Below are positions 18,997 to 28,144 of a stretch of 64,000 nt of DNA, in pieces; position 1 is the first letter of the stretch; each line of letters starts with the position of its first letter. Below the pieces are notes generated by a model. The model made no database searches and had not been told where the DNA came from. It saw only the letters and a list, made by a program, of their open reading frames with translations. Source of the DNA: Hominiventricola filiformis (lineage in GTDB: Bacteria > Bacillota > Clostridia > Lachnospirales > Lachnospiraceae); NCBI RefSeq assembly GCF_020686965.1, contig NZ_JAJEPS010000001.1, positions 434,001 to 498,000 of the forward strand. Reading direction: 5' to 3'. The position numbers were made by a program, and so were the translations under genes.

Positions 18997-19794
18997 TTAA
19001 ATACTGTAATCATACATATGGCTGCCGCGGAATACCCGGATACCTTCACCCAGGGATTCATCCACGCTGGCATCTGCTTCCGGATGTGCTTTCAGGAACT
19101 CTTCATCCGCTGCCTGAACGGTCACATGATCCTGACACAGATCTGCTTCCATCTTCAGATAATCACGGAATTCCACAATGAGGAAGTCCGGGTGCTGTGC
19201 CACATAGGTTCTCAGCACCTCATCTTCATCATCATCAAAGATTTCATAGAGAATCTCATGCTGATCCGGTACTGCCAGAAGACCGATCCGGTATACAGTA
19301 TCAAAATCCAGGATTTCATACATATGACGGCAGACATTTCCGTGATGAATCCGTTCCTGATCCGGCTGCTCAGCCATGACATTCTGATAGGCTTCTTCCG
19401 TATCTACTTTAAAGTGTTCCTTGATATACCGGTAATCTTCGATCAGACTGGGATTGATATATCCTGCCTGACGGTCGCTTTCCGCTGCTGCCGGAACTGC
19501 CACGGTAACCGGAGCTGCCGTTTTTACAGTTGTCTCCTTTGGTCCGTCCAGCTGCTCTTTTACCGGGCTGGCACTGGCTCTTCCAAGAAAGGTATTCTCC
19601 TCTTCTTTCAGACGGTTTAACTTTTCCCGTTTCTCTTCATAGATCGCATCCGTAAACTCCAGCTGCCGCAGAAAACAGGAATTCACCTGCTCCTTTAACT
19701 GACGGGAAAGTCCGCGGAGCATGAGGAAAAGAAAGCCGTTCATGGCTGCCATTACTGCCAGTATGACGATAAATAACGCTACATACTGCAACAT
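18997..19794 (-). CDS. Membrane-anchored protein in the b/delta position of the F1-like cluster
   Basis: The 265-residue protein has one N-terminal membrane helix (about 5-27), then a charged helical stretch (about 30-70) predicted as a stalk, an Ala/Pro/Val linker (about 90-105) and an acidic C-terminal domain. No sequence family is recognised. Its place between c-like and alpha-like genes is where b and delta lie in atp operons, and an N-terminal helix plus charged coil is how a b stator is built. It may therefore be the stator, with the C-terminal domain replacing delta. That is inference from topology and gene order. Confidence 0.75.
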   Translation of the reverse strand: MLQYVALFIVILAVMAAMNGFLFLMLRGLSRQLKEQVNSCFLRQLEFTDAIYEEKREKLNRLKEEENTFLGRASASPVKEQLDGPKETTVKTAAPVTVAVPAAAESDRQAGYINPSLIEDYRYIKEHFKVDTEEAYQNVMAEQPDQERIHHGNVCRHMYEILDFDTVYRIGLLAVPDQHEILYEIFDDDEDEVLRTYVAQHPDFLIVEFRDYLKMEADLCQDHVTVQAADEEFLKAHPEADASVDESLGEGIRVFRGSHMYDYSI

Positions 19795-19807
19795 GCTTTC
19801 ATTCCCC

Positions 19808-20053
19808 CTATACGGTCAGCGGGTTAAAGAACAGAAGCAGGAAAATAAATGCAAACAGAACCAGCAGCAGAATGGTGGTGATAATTGCCACTACCATCAC
19901 GCCCTGAATGACATCATTTTTCGTCTCCGGGTTTCTTCCGATTGCCTCTGCTGCTTTGGAACCAAGAATTCCCATTCCGATTCCTGCGCCTAAAAATGCC
20001 AGACCAAGCATCCAGCCAATTGCAGACATTGTTGCACTTAAAATACTTTCCAT
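19808..20053 (-). CDS. c-ring-like subunit lacking the ion-binding carboxylate
   Basis: The 81-residue protein is a two-helix hairpin of the ATP synthase c family: glycine zipper GAGIGMGILG (22-31), then KAAEAIGRNPE with the polar loop RNPE (40-43). Aligned without gaps to E. coli c, the ion-carrying Asp61 falls on Thr60. The second helix (about 48-76) contains no Asp or Glu at all. A ring could still form, but proton or sodium translocation by the known mechanism should not be possible. The ATG has GGAGGA 8 bases upstream, and the gene is followed 13 bases later by the b-position gene. Confidence 0.88.
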   Translation of the reverse strand: MESILSATMSAIGWMLGLAFLGAGIGMGILGSKAAEAIGRNPETKNDVIQGVMVVAIITTILLLVLFAFIFLLLFFNPLTV

Positions 20054-20130
20054 CTTGTTGATTCCTCCATTATGTGTTAATGAACATCTATCTGGTGTCC
20101 TTTCGGACGCTCATTCTTTTCCGCTCCGGC

Positions 20131-22260
20131 TTATTGTGTCCCTGCTGCCGTGTCAGTCTCGGTCGCTGAAGATGCACCTTTAGGTGCAGTCACCGCATCA
20201 GTATCTGCATCGGTACCTGCATTGTCTGCACTGCCATCGGTGGTTGTGGTATCCTGACTGCTGTTATTGCTGTCATTCTTTGAGCTGTCATCTTTGTCAC
20301 TGTCACTCTTCGCAGAAAGACTGTCCAGCTTCTCCTGCAATGCTTTCAGCTGATCCATCAGCTGCTGATTCTGTGCCTGCTGTTCGGAAAGCTGCTTCTC
20401 CAGTGCCTTTACCTGCTCGCTCTTATCCGTTGTGGCTGCTGCGGTATCCGTGCTGCTGTCTGCGGATGTGGTTCCATTCAGTGCTTCCAGCTGTGTCTTT
20501 GTCGCACTCTGTGCTTCGGAAAGAGCCGTCACCTGATTCAGTACCTGCTCCAAGGAAGAGCGGATAGACCCAACTGCCTCGCCGTCCACAGCGCCCTCTT
20601 CATCTGCCAGAGACAGGAATGCTGCATAGCCTGCACTTCCTGTCGTATACGGATTACTGGTGCTGTAACGGTTCAGTCTGCTTCCGTAAGTACTGCTGTC
20701 ACTGTCGCTGTATTTTACCCACAGTTCCAGAGTAATTGTAGTCATGTCATTTTTCAGGGTCTGATAAGTCTCATCCTCGAAGAGACCTGCCAGACTTAAG
20801 GACAGTCCCAGATTACCGTTCTTGGCTGCACTGATCTCATTGCCGCTCAGCTGCTGTACTGCTTCCTTACTGTTGCCGCTGTCGTCTTCCTGGATCACTT
20901 TCACCCATACGCTGTTCATGGCAGTGTCCGTATCCAGACCAATCTGTGCATTGATATTCTGAAGCTCCAGCTGTGTGATCTTCAGAGATGATGTTACATT
21001 CACCGTATTTGCTCTCATAATATCAATATATTTATAAGGAGCATTCTCATCTTCACTGCTGTAGTATCCGATCTCGATGGTGTACTGTTTGTTCGGCTGG
21101 ATCGCTGATTTCACCGGTACCAGATTGCCATTTTCATCCTGGGTCATGCCGGATGTATACTCCGTAATATGGATACTTGTATCATCCAGGCTGATGGGCA
21201 TGGTGTAGGCCTGGGTATCATTGTAATTGCCAAGACCTGCCGCTGCGTCATAGACCAGCAGATATCCGACACCGTAATTTCCAAATGGGTCTGCGATCTG
21301 ATAGCTGATATCCAGAGACATGGCATCAGAACTTACGCTCTTTAATACCATATAGGTACGGCCTGCTGCGGTAATACCGCCGGTTCCACCGCTGACTCCG
21401 GTACCACCGGTACCACCGATTCCACCGATTCCACCGGTTCCGCCAGTTCCGCCGGTTCCGCCTGATCCGCCGGTTCCGCCCATGCCGCCGATACCGCCGG
21501 TTCCACCGGTTCCACCGGTTCCGCCGTTACCGCCGTTACCGCCTCTGACGGTAATGTCATAAACTTCTCCGCCGGCACCTGTCGTGGAAGAACTTCCTTC
21601 ACCAAGACCTGCGATACCGCCCAGAATGGAGGTCAGGTCTATCTGATGGTCACCGATGGTTGCGGTCTGGCTGCTTAATACAAATTCCAGGCCGTCGCTG
21701 TAGAGGGTCATGCCTTCTTCTACTGCCACCACATTCATGGTGTCATTGATCAGACGGGCATTTCCTGCGTCATCCAGACTGATGAACAGATAATTACTGG
21801 TATCCACCAGTCCGACGTTGTCCCAGATTCTGCTGCCGGTAATCAGATATTTCCGATCAGACAGCTTAAAGAATCCGGTTTCACTTAAATTATCTACTTT
21901 TGTAAAATTATCCAGCATGGACACGGTTCCGTCTGCATAGAGACGGTAACCGGATCCGAAAATCTTTACGCTTCCGCTGGACGGCTCATAAATAACCGTC
22001 TGTTTGCCAAGCGTTGTCTTACTGTCGTTTACGGACAGTGTATACAGCTTGTCCCAGGAACGGCTGACGGAGGCATCCACAGATACATCCACATGGTTAT
22101 AAGCATTGTCAAATACCGCACTGCCTGAAGCAACACTGTACAGTTCGCTCTGCGTGGCAACTACTTTTCCCACGCAGGCGCCGACTGCCCCCAGACACCC
22201 CAGGGCCACAACTCCGAACAGGAGCATTAATCTTTTTACTTTACTACTCAGAACTCTCAT
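20131..22260 (-). CDS. Surface protein with GGX-repeat rod and C-terminal coiled coil
   Basis: The 709-residue protein has an N-terminal membrane anchor (about 8-30), a beta-rich domain (about 40-220), a glycine rod of GGX repeats (GGTGGTGGIGG type, about 235-300), a beta domain similar to FN3 (about 310-520), a predicted coiled coil (about 565-660) rich in Gln/Leu, and an acidic Ser/Thr/Asp tail. The rod is coded by repeated CCACCGGTT/CCGCCGGTT units and could form a polyglycine-II type bundle. No LPXTG or C-terminal membrane helix is seen. It lies directly upstream of the c-like gene. Confidence 0.85.
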   Translation of the reverse strand: MRVLSSKVKRLMLLFGVVALGCLGAVGACVGKVVATQSELYSVASGSAVFDNAYNHVDVSVDASVSRSWDKLYTLSVNDSKTTLGKQTVIYEPSSGSVKIFGSGYRLYADGTVSMLDNFTKVDNLSETGFFKLSDRKYLITGSRIWDNVGLVDTSNYLFISLDDAGNARLINDTMNVVAVEEGMTLYSDGLEFVLSSQTATIGDHQIDLTSILGGIAGLGEGSSSTTGAGGEVYDITVRGGNGGNGGTGGTGGTGGIGGMGGTGGSGGTGGTGGTGGIGGIGGTGGTGVSGGTGGITAAGRTYMVLKSVSSDAMSLDISYQIADPFGNYGVGYLLVYDAAAGLGNYNDTQAYTMPISLDDTSIHITEYTSGMTQDENGNLVPVKSAIQPNKQYTIEIGYYSSEDENAPYKYIDIMRANTVNVTSSLKITQLELQNINAQIGLDTDTAMNSVWVKVIQEDDSGNSKEAVQQLSGNEISAAKNGNLGLSLSLAGLFEDETYQTLKNDMTTITLELWVKYSDSDSSTYGSRLNRYSTSNPYTTGSAGYAAFLSLADEEGAVDGEAVGSIRSSLEQVLNQVTALSEAQSATKTQLEALNGTTSADSSTDTAAATTDKSEQVKALEKQLSEQQAQNQQLMDQLKALQEKLDSLSAKSDSDKDDSSKNDSNNSSQDTTTTDGSADNAGTDADTDAVTAPKGASSATETDTAAGTQ
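21390..21560 (-). repeat. Short in-frame tandem repeats coding GGX rod
   Basis: Nine-base units of the form CCGGTTCCG/CCGATTCCA repeat for about 170 bases and encode Gly-Gly-X triplets. Such arrays are prone to slippage in multiples of nine bases, so rod length may vary between strains without breaking the frame. Confidence 0.75.
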
Positions 22261-22279
22261 AACATCCTCCTGTCATCAG

Positions 22280-24856
22280 TTAATTGATTGTGAACGTGAT
22301 ATCACGGTTCTTCAACGTAACCGGCTGTTCAATTCCGTTCTTTTGTGTCGTCATATTCAGCGTCACTACATAATCTCCGGATGGTGCATTGTCCAGTACT
22401 AATTCAATCTTCTTATTCTGTATCAGCGAGGATGCCAGATCTGCAAATGTACTCTGGTACGTCAGGTCACTGTTTGTAATCAGGCACATTGCCGAACTAA
22501 CTTTGTCAAGATTCTCCCATCCGCTGAAACGCAGTACCAGTTTCCACTTACCATCTGCCAAAACTGTGCTTGCATAAATATGTCCCTCTGTCACACTGTC
22601 TGTCACTGTCTGTACCGTTTTCTTAAATGATGTCAGAATTCCTGACGTTTCAGGTTTGCCATCCGCATCCAGATCAATATCTGCCACGGTATAGATTTCA
22701 TAGGTACCTGACGGAACTCCTGTCAGAGTGATCTCCTTTTTGAACGTCGTATCTGCCACCTTAATATCCTGTTTCCAGGAAGTACTTCCATCACCGCCAA
22801 GTGTAACATCTGTTGCTTTTACAGCACCTGTTCCATTCTCTGATGTCATCCAGTAGAGTTCTCCATCGGCATTCATCCCAAGAATTTTTCCAGTAACGGA
22901 ATTTCCATTACTGTCTTTTATCTGTTTTACAAACAGAGAATATTTGTCATCCACGATCTGGTACAACGGATCACTTGCCAGCAGTGCCAGATTCAGGACA
23001 TTTTTATTATTACTATCCACGGAAGCTCTGCCCGTAGAAGTGATCGCATAGGATGCACTCTTGCTGACGGCGATTCCATCACTGATAAATTCAAATGTCT
23101 CCTGCCTGTCTGCATCCGTCGTGTTCAGCACGTTACCATTCTCATCAACCGCACGCAGTACCACGGTATAGTTTTCACCACCGGGCAGTTTCTTTGTATT
23201 TCCACTTGGCGGGAACGGAATCCAGAAAGTATTGTCACCCGCAACGTAGCTTGTGGTTTTTTCAAGATAATTATAATCTGCATACTTATTGGAGTCCGTA
23301 TAAGCTGCATTGCTCTCGGATGTGTACTGTTTCTTCAAATCTTCATTACTGTATACCAGCAACGAATCATCAAACTGATTGTTCGTCGGTGTCTTATAGA
23401 TGTAGCAGGCAATTTTGTATCCTTCATAGACATCCGGCTGGAAATTAATTTCCAGGCCTTTCTGCTGATAGGATTTATTAATGTAGGAAGCACGTACATT
23501 CTTCAGGGTAACGCTTTTCTGTGTTTCCAGCTGATAATTAGTATTGGCCTGTACTACTTTATCTACCCCGCTTCCCTGTTCTGCACCGGCATCCACGACC
23601 GCAGTGAATGAACCCGTTGTCACGATTCCACCGGATTTATTATCCGGATATGCATATGCCTCCATCGCGTATTTATGTCCCGGCTTAAGATCATAGAATC
23701 GGATGCGGTAATCCGTTACACTATCCGTAAGTTTCCACTTATAATACGTGCCGCCTGTACCTTCACTGTTGGTTCCAGTCTGCAGTTCTGCTTCCGGATT
23801 CAGACTGGTGATCTTCGCCTTTGCCTCGCCTGTGACATCTTTTGGATTATCCCTATCTGTAATGTCATAGAGTTTCAGGTAGATCGTCTGATCAGATTTT
23901 GTCAGCAGGTTCTGGCTTCCACAGGAAATCAGGTAATCAAGGTAATCAAGTCCCCGCACAGAGCTGGTATGCGTCATGGACGGGATCAAAGTCTCTACCT
24001 CCGCTGTCAGTGGATCTGTTACTGTATAATATCCTACTTTTTTAAATGCGTAGTTCAGATTTGCACCTTGCTGCAGCTTCATACCACCGGTCTCACGATA
24101 GAACTTCATAAGTACCTTATGATACAGATTGTTAAGAGGCCACCATGTGGTATCTTGATTCGTACTGGTACTGTTCGCATAGGACAGTCCTTCTGCGTTC
24201 AGCTGAATACCATTCCAGTCTGTCGCTTCCACCTCAGCATTGTCCGCCAGACTCAGTTCGAAGAACGGAATCTTACCAGGCGTCGAAGCAGAACCTGTAC
24301 TCCACGAATCCTCTGCTGTAGCCTGTCCTATCGTCACATAGTATTTGTTTAACAGATCCTGAAGTGCATAGGCTGCCTCAAATTTCGCTGATCCAGGTGC
24401 TTTATAGATCTGATTTTCACCACTAATATCTGTTTTCAGTACCTCACTGTCCATGGTACCGAATCCGGTATCATAGTAACAATGCACTTCAAACTTCACT
24501 TTCGATCCAACCTGAATGCCATTCAGCAGTGTTACATCCCAACGTAATCTGTAGGCAGTACCATCTGGTGTTTTCTCCAGACTATAGGTACCTCCATTGG
24601 AACTGAATCTTCTGGTAACAGTTCCGTCATCATAGGTTGCTTTCACATCCAGATAAAGGATCTGCTTCATAAATTCATCCAGCATATCTGCCGGATAGCT
24701 GGGACTTTGTCTTACAGATACTGTCAGTTCAGCCACATTATTTACCATGCTGACCTTCCACTGCAACGCACTCATGTCGACTTTGCGGCTGACTCTTGTT
24801 GTCCGTTCAGCGCCGCCAATAAGACTTACCACACTTGCTTTGGCTCTGTCAGCCCT
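22280..24856 (-). pseudogene. 3' part of interrupted surface-protein gene (after frameshift)
   Basis: This reading frame gives about 850-858 residues of FN3-like beta domains and ends RDITFTIN with no C-terminal anchor. Its frame can be read upstream only to about 24870 (AYRADRAKASVV), where the upstream fragment stops in another frame with YHRI. The two frames differ by one base (one extra base or two missing). An ATG at 24832 opens the longest formal ORF but has no good ribosome-binding site, which supports a broken gene and not a separate one. Together with the fragments at 24855-26105 and 35055-36186 it makes a gene of about 1,650 codons, the middle surface protein of the cluster. Confidence 0.8.
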
Positions 24857-26162
24857 ATATGCGATGGTATGTACTGTTCTTCAATACCGGAATGGTGAAT
24901 TTTAACGGTATGGCAGCAGGATCATTCTGGAAATAAGAAACCGGATCTCCTGCCACATTGTACCAGTCTGTATGTTCATAATACTCGGCCACAGCCCCCG
25001 ACTGCATGACATAATAGGTGACTGCGTCTACTTTTTCACAGCTGGCGTCATAGTTTGCCTGCACATAATAACCGACGATCGTATCTGATTCCAGATTCGG
25101 ATCTGCTTTCAGGCCATAATTCTCTGCATACATTTTGGTTGTGTCTTTTCCAGGGCCATTGTATATCGGCGTTACTGCCACACCTTTCTCCTCATCCGGG
25201 AGTTCCGGAAGCGGAGCTTCTGCCTTCGTCTTCACTGCGACTTCGCTCGTCAGCGAGAAACTTCCACTGCTTTCCTGCACCGGCATTAATCCGCCGATCA
25301 GGTTTGCATATCCGAGATTTGCGCCCTGATTCTGATTGTTTACCGTATCGTCATAGACCGCTGTTACTTTTACATAATAATTGCCGCTGATGCTGTCTTT
25401 CGTCAGACCAAAATCATTCTCCGTGATCAGAATACCGGTTCCATTTGCATACATCTCACTGACATTCGGATTCTTAATCGTGTAGACAGTTCCCTGCTGG
25501 TTGCCATCAAGAGCAGCAGAGCCTTTGTAGAGCGTAACTTCAATCTGTTTAATCTGACTTAACAGATACTCATACTGTTTCTTCTGTTCATCAGTCCAAG
25601 TCGCCTGTTCTCTGTCAGTCGTCGTCTGCCAGGACAGGTTGTGCAGCGTATTGTAGTCAGGGAAAGTCAGTTTTGTACGAATACTGCTCGTAATTGTATC
25701 CGCATCCTTGGTTTCTTCCAGTAACATAAAGAGCTGCATAGATTTTTTAGTGGATACTACATATTTTCCGATCAGTCCCTGTTTTACCAGACTGGACTCA
25801 TCCGCTGTTCCATCTTCTTTGAACCGCTCATAGTAATCGCCATAGACGCTGATTACATAGTCAGAAGCCTGAGCCAGCAGCTTCTTGCTGACGGTAAACT
25901 CAATCTTGTTATTTCCAGTCATGGTAATCGTCGTATTCTGAAGACCCGGCTGGTAATTGACTACCTCTTTCTCTCCTTTGTATGTGCCGGCCGTGTTCTC
26001 CACCTGCACATACAGGTCATGTCCATCGCCTACCAGGATCTGTCTCTGGTTCGGAACAACAGAAACAGTTCCGGTAAAGCTGTTGAAGGTGGTTCCCGGT
26101 GTGCCGTCATACACCTGCTGCCGTACAGCCTTTGGAATTGTTTTTCTTTTGGCTGCTGCCAT
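24855..26162 (-). pseudogene. Middle part of interrupted surface-protein gene, fused to an element start codon
   Basis: From 26105 down to 24858 this frame encodes about 415 residues of beta-rich host surface protein (TPGTTFNSFTGTVSVV onward). Upstream of 26105 the frame belongs to the inserted element and has its own ATG at 26162 with GAGAGGTG upstream, giving MAAAKRKTIPKAVRQQVYDG in frame with the host part. That short start resembles small HNH-nuclease N-termini, from memory and tentative. So the distal host gene may be translated from an element start, giving a protein without membrane anchor. It stops early at 24855 because of a frameshift. Confidence 0.75.
26104..26105. other. Inferred right attachment core (GG)
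   Basis: On the minus strand the junction reads GTGTATGAC-GG-CACACCGG. To its left (higher coordinates) lies element sequence, to its right host sequence. The GG is chosen because it is the only position near the breakpoint that restores a sensible host frame with the left end. The site is inferred, not proven. Confidence 0.65.
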
Positions 26163-26173
26163 ACCCGCACCTC

Positions 26174-26458
26174 TCAATCATCAAATTTCAATTCTTCTGC
26201 TGCTTCCGGCGGTTCTTCTTTTCTCTTCCATTCGTCAAGGTCAAGCAACTGCCCGCATTTGCTGCAATAGTTGAAGTCATTTGACACATGGAAGTAATAA
26301 CCGTCTTCCCGGTCTTTCTTCATGTCCTTGTCGTATGCTGAAAACAAATGCTTTCCGCATACCGGGCAATAATAGCTGTTAAGATACCCCAGTTGTCCCG
26401 GCAATGTTGGGTATTCGCTTTTCTGGTGCTTTGGTTTTCTTGCTTTCCTTGCTGCCAT
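26174..26458 (-). CDS. Small zinc-ribbon protein of the element
   Basis: The 94-residue protein is basic at its start (MAARKARKPKHQK) and contains two CxxC pairs (CPVC at about 31-34 and CSKC at about 65-68), typical of a zinc-ribbon fold that binds nucleic acid or protein. No named family is recognised. It begins 3 bases after the stop of the preceding gene and belongs to the leftward element operon. Confidence 0.7.
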   Translation of the reverse strand: MAARKARKPKHQKSEYPTLPGQLGYLNSYYCPVCGKHLFSAYDKDMKKDREDGYYFHVSNDFNYCSKCGQLLDLDEWKRKEEPPEAAEELKFDD

Positions 26459-26461
26459 GCT

Positions 26462-26848
26462 TTATCCCTCCGTTGCCGCCTTTATCAATCTTTGCTGTAT
26501 TGCTTCAAAATCAAGCCGCAAGTCCCGCATATTCCAGTACGTGCCGCAGCCCGTGCATTGTTCGTCCGTGTATGTGTACGGGCAGGCGGTGCAAATGTCC
26601 GTTTCTTCCTGCAACGTCTTTGCGACTGCTGCCAGTTGAAAAGCTATGCCCCAGAATTTCTTCAAGTCAATTTCTGAAATGTCCACCGGGACTGCTGCTG
26701 CTTTTTCAATCTCTGCGTCTGTTACTTTGTATTTTTCTTTCAACGTGGCGTACATCACCTGCGCCGTCTGCTGTTCACCGCCTATGCCACGTTCTGCCAG
26801 TGCTTTTATTTTCACCAACTTTTCAATAATTTTCTGTCTATCTTCCAT
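26462..26848 (-). CDS. DUF2786-like element protein with Cys motif
   Basis: The N-terminal half (KIIEKLVKIKALAERGIGG, then EQQTAQVMYATLKEKY) fits the DUF2786 helical domain. The second half has a Cys-rich segment (CTACPYTYTDEQCTGCG) likely to bind zinc. I start it at the ATG at 26848 because this overlaps the upstream stop as TGATG, which signals translational coupling; the longer ORF start has no ribosome-binding site. Length is 128 residues. It is a paralogue of the next upstream gene. Role unknown. Confidence 0.7.
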   Translation of the reverse strand: MEDRQKIIEKLVKIKALAERGIGGEQQTAQVMYATLKEKYKVTDAEIEKAAAVPVDISEIDLKKFWGIAFQLAAVAKTLQEETDICTACPYTYTDEQCTGCGTYWNMRDLRLDFEAIQQRLIKAATEG

Positions 26849-27420
26849 CAGTCTTCTTCCTCCGGTTCTCCTATCAGTGCCGTTGGCGGTTTTCTCTTGT
26901 CCATAAAATTTGAATACCACGCAGCCTTTTTCAACATTCGCTTTTCTTCGTCTGTCCTCTCCGGCGCTTCTACGTCATTTTCTTTATAGCAGCGTGCCGT
27001 TTCGTCTGGGTATAGGTCGTTTCCGCACCTAAACGCCACCAAGAACGCTTCCAGTTCTCTTTTCAATTCCTCTTTGTAGAAATTGTAAAGCAGTGTTATT
27101 TCTGCCGCTTCAATCTCTGTGCAGTCACAACCACGCTTCTTCCTGCGGCTGTATTTTCCAGTGTATATGTGGTAACTTGCGTCACCCGTCACCTTGTAGA
27201 AAATCCAGCGCAGCACCCTTTCTTCCAATTCGTCTGCATATCCGAACCAATGAAGCGTCACTGCGTCCAGCATTATTTCTTCGTCTTCCAGTTCATATCT
27301 GGCTTTTAAGTCCTCATACATTCGCATTGCGGTTTCTTTTTCACCGCCCACGCCACGTTCTGCAAGGGCTTTTATTTTCTTTAGCTTTGCAGCTATCTTG
27401 TCACGTTGTATCTGGTCCAT
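26848..27420 (-). CDS. DUF2786-domain element protein
   Basis: The protein (190 residues from the ATG at 27420, which has GAGGT upstream) starts with IAAKLKKIKALAERGVGGEK, a DUF2786-type helical segment that is almost repeated in the downstream gene. The remainder is charged and helical and unassigned. DUF2786 proteins are common in phages and plasmids and of unknown function. The two copies probably arose by duplication inside the element. Confidence 0.7.
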   Translation of the reverse strand: MDQIQRDKIAAKLKKIKALAERGVGGEKETAMRMYEDLKARYELEDEEIMLDAVTLHWFGYADELEERVLRWIFYKVTGDASYHIYTGKYSRRKKRGCDCTEIEAAEITLLYNFYKEELKRELEAFLVAFRCGNDLYPDETARCYKENDVEAPERTDEEKRMLKKAAWYSNFMDKRKPPTALIGEPEEED

Positions 27421-27425
27421 GTCTT

Positions 27426-27809
27426 TTACCTCACATACTGCCACGACTGCGGCGCCCGTTTTATTCCCAGTGTTTCAAGCGTCAGTGGCTTTTCATACTC
27501 TCTGACCGTGGAAACTTCCCAGCCATACACCTTGTTCCTGCTCCCTGCTGCATAATTGTGAATATCATGTGCAGGAACCTTGCTTTTTCTCTCTGCTTCT
27601 TCAAAGTTCTTGATTTCCAGAACTTCCGGGCAGATAAATTCACCAACTATTCCCACGCCGCCCGTGACGTATACCAGCACCCGGAACGGCGCTTTGCATT
27701 GTGGCTTTGTCTTCCGCAGTTCCAGAACCTTTTCGCCTGCTGCCATCTTCTTCCACCACTTCTGGTGTAGTGATAATATGACCACTGGCATTTTTTCTGC
27801 TTCTTCCAT
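27426..27809 (-). CDS. ASCH-domain protein
   Basis: The 127-residue protein contains the ASCH signature near its start (VVILSLHQKWWKKMAAGEKV followed by ELRKTKP), and the beta-barrel shape of that RNA-binding PUA-like fold is consistent through VLVYVTGG and GEFICPEV. ASCH proteins are frequent in phages and plasmids and are thought to bind RNA or act as nucleoside-modifying enzymes. The ATG has GAGAGGT 8 bases upstream. Confidence 0.75.
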   Translation of the reverse strand: MEEAEKMPVVILSLHQKWWKKMAAGEKVLELRKTKPQCKAPFRVLVYVTGGVGIVGEFICPEVLEIKNFEEAERKSKVPAHDIHNYAAGSRNKVYGWEVSTVREYEKPLTLETLGIKRAPQSWQYVR

Positions 27810-27814
27810 GTTCT

Positions 27815-28144
27815 TTACCTCTCAAACTCGCTCTTTAGTTCAATTCTGATATACAGAATGTGTTGCAGGTCTTCCACCCGGTATTGTGTGAATTGTTCAA
27901 CTGGCACCTGCTCCGGCAGGCTGTCTGTTTTCTCCCAGTCCCACATTTGTTCCGTGGCTCTGTATGTTTCCATGCCAAGCCCCATTTTCTTAATGCGTCG
28001 CTGCGGGTTCAATGTTCCATGCGCTGCGTTTGCGGCATATCCACGGTATACAACCTGTCTGGCTGCGTTATATATCACCACTCTGTCACTGGGCGTCAGT
28101 TTGTCCATAATGTCGCCCAGTCTGATTTCATTTTCCATCACCAT
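27815..28144 (-). CDS. Unknown element protein (109 residues)
   Basis: The gene starts directly after the stop of the transglycosylase gene (overlapping stop/start) and ends 6 bases before the ASCH gene. The sequence (LGDIMDKLTPSDRVVIYNAA) looks like a small alpha/beta protein. No family is recognised. Tight packing supports a real gene. Confidence 0.6.
   Translation of the reverse strand: MVMENEIRLGDIMDKLTPSDRVVIYNAARQVVYRGYAANAAHGTLNPQRRIKKMGLGMETYRATEQMWDWEKTDSLPEQVPVEQFTQYRVEDLQHILYIRIELKSEFER

Noticed and set aside
24707..24898. Independent gene starting at 24832 (850 residues)
   Set aside because: There is no ribosome-binding site, and coding similarity in its frame continues upstream to the frameshift. 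It is the distal part of the broken surface-protein gene.
26104..26165. GACGG as a 5-base attachment core
   Set aside because: GACGG occurs at both junctions but in different codon phases. Using it would break the host frame, whereas the GG alignment in phase restores it.
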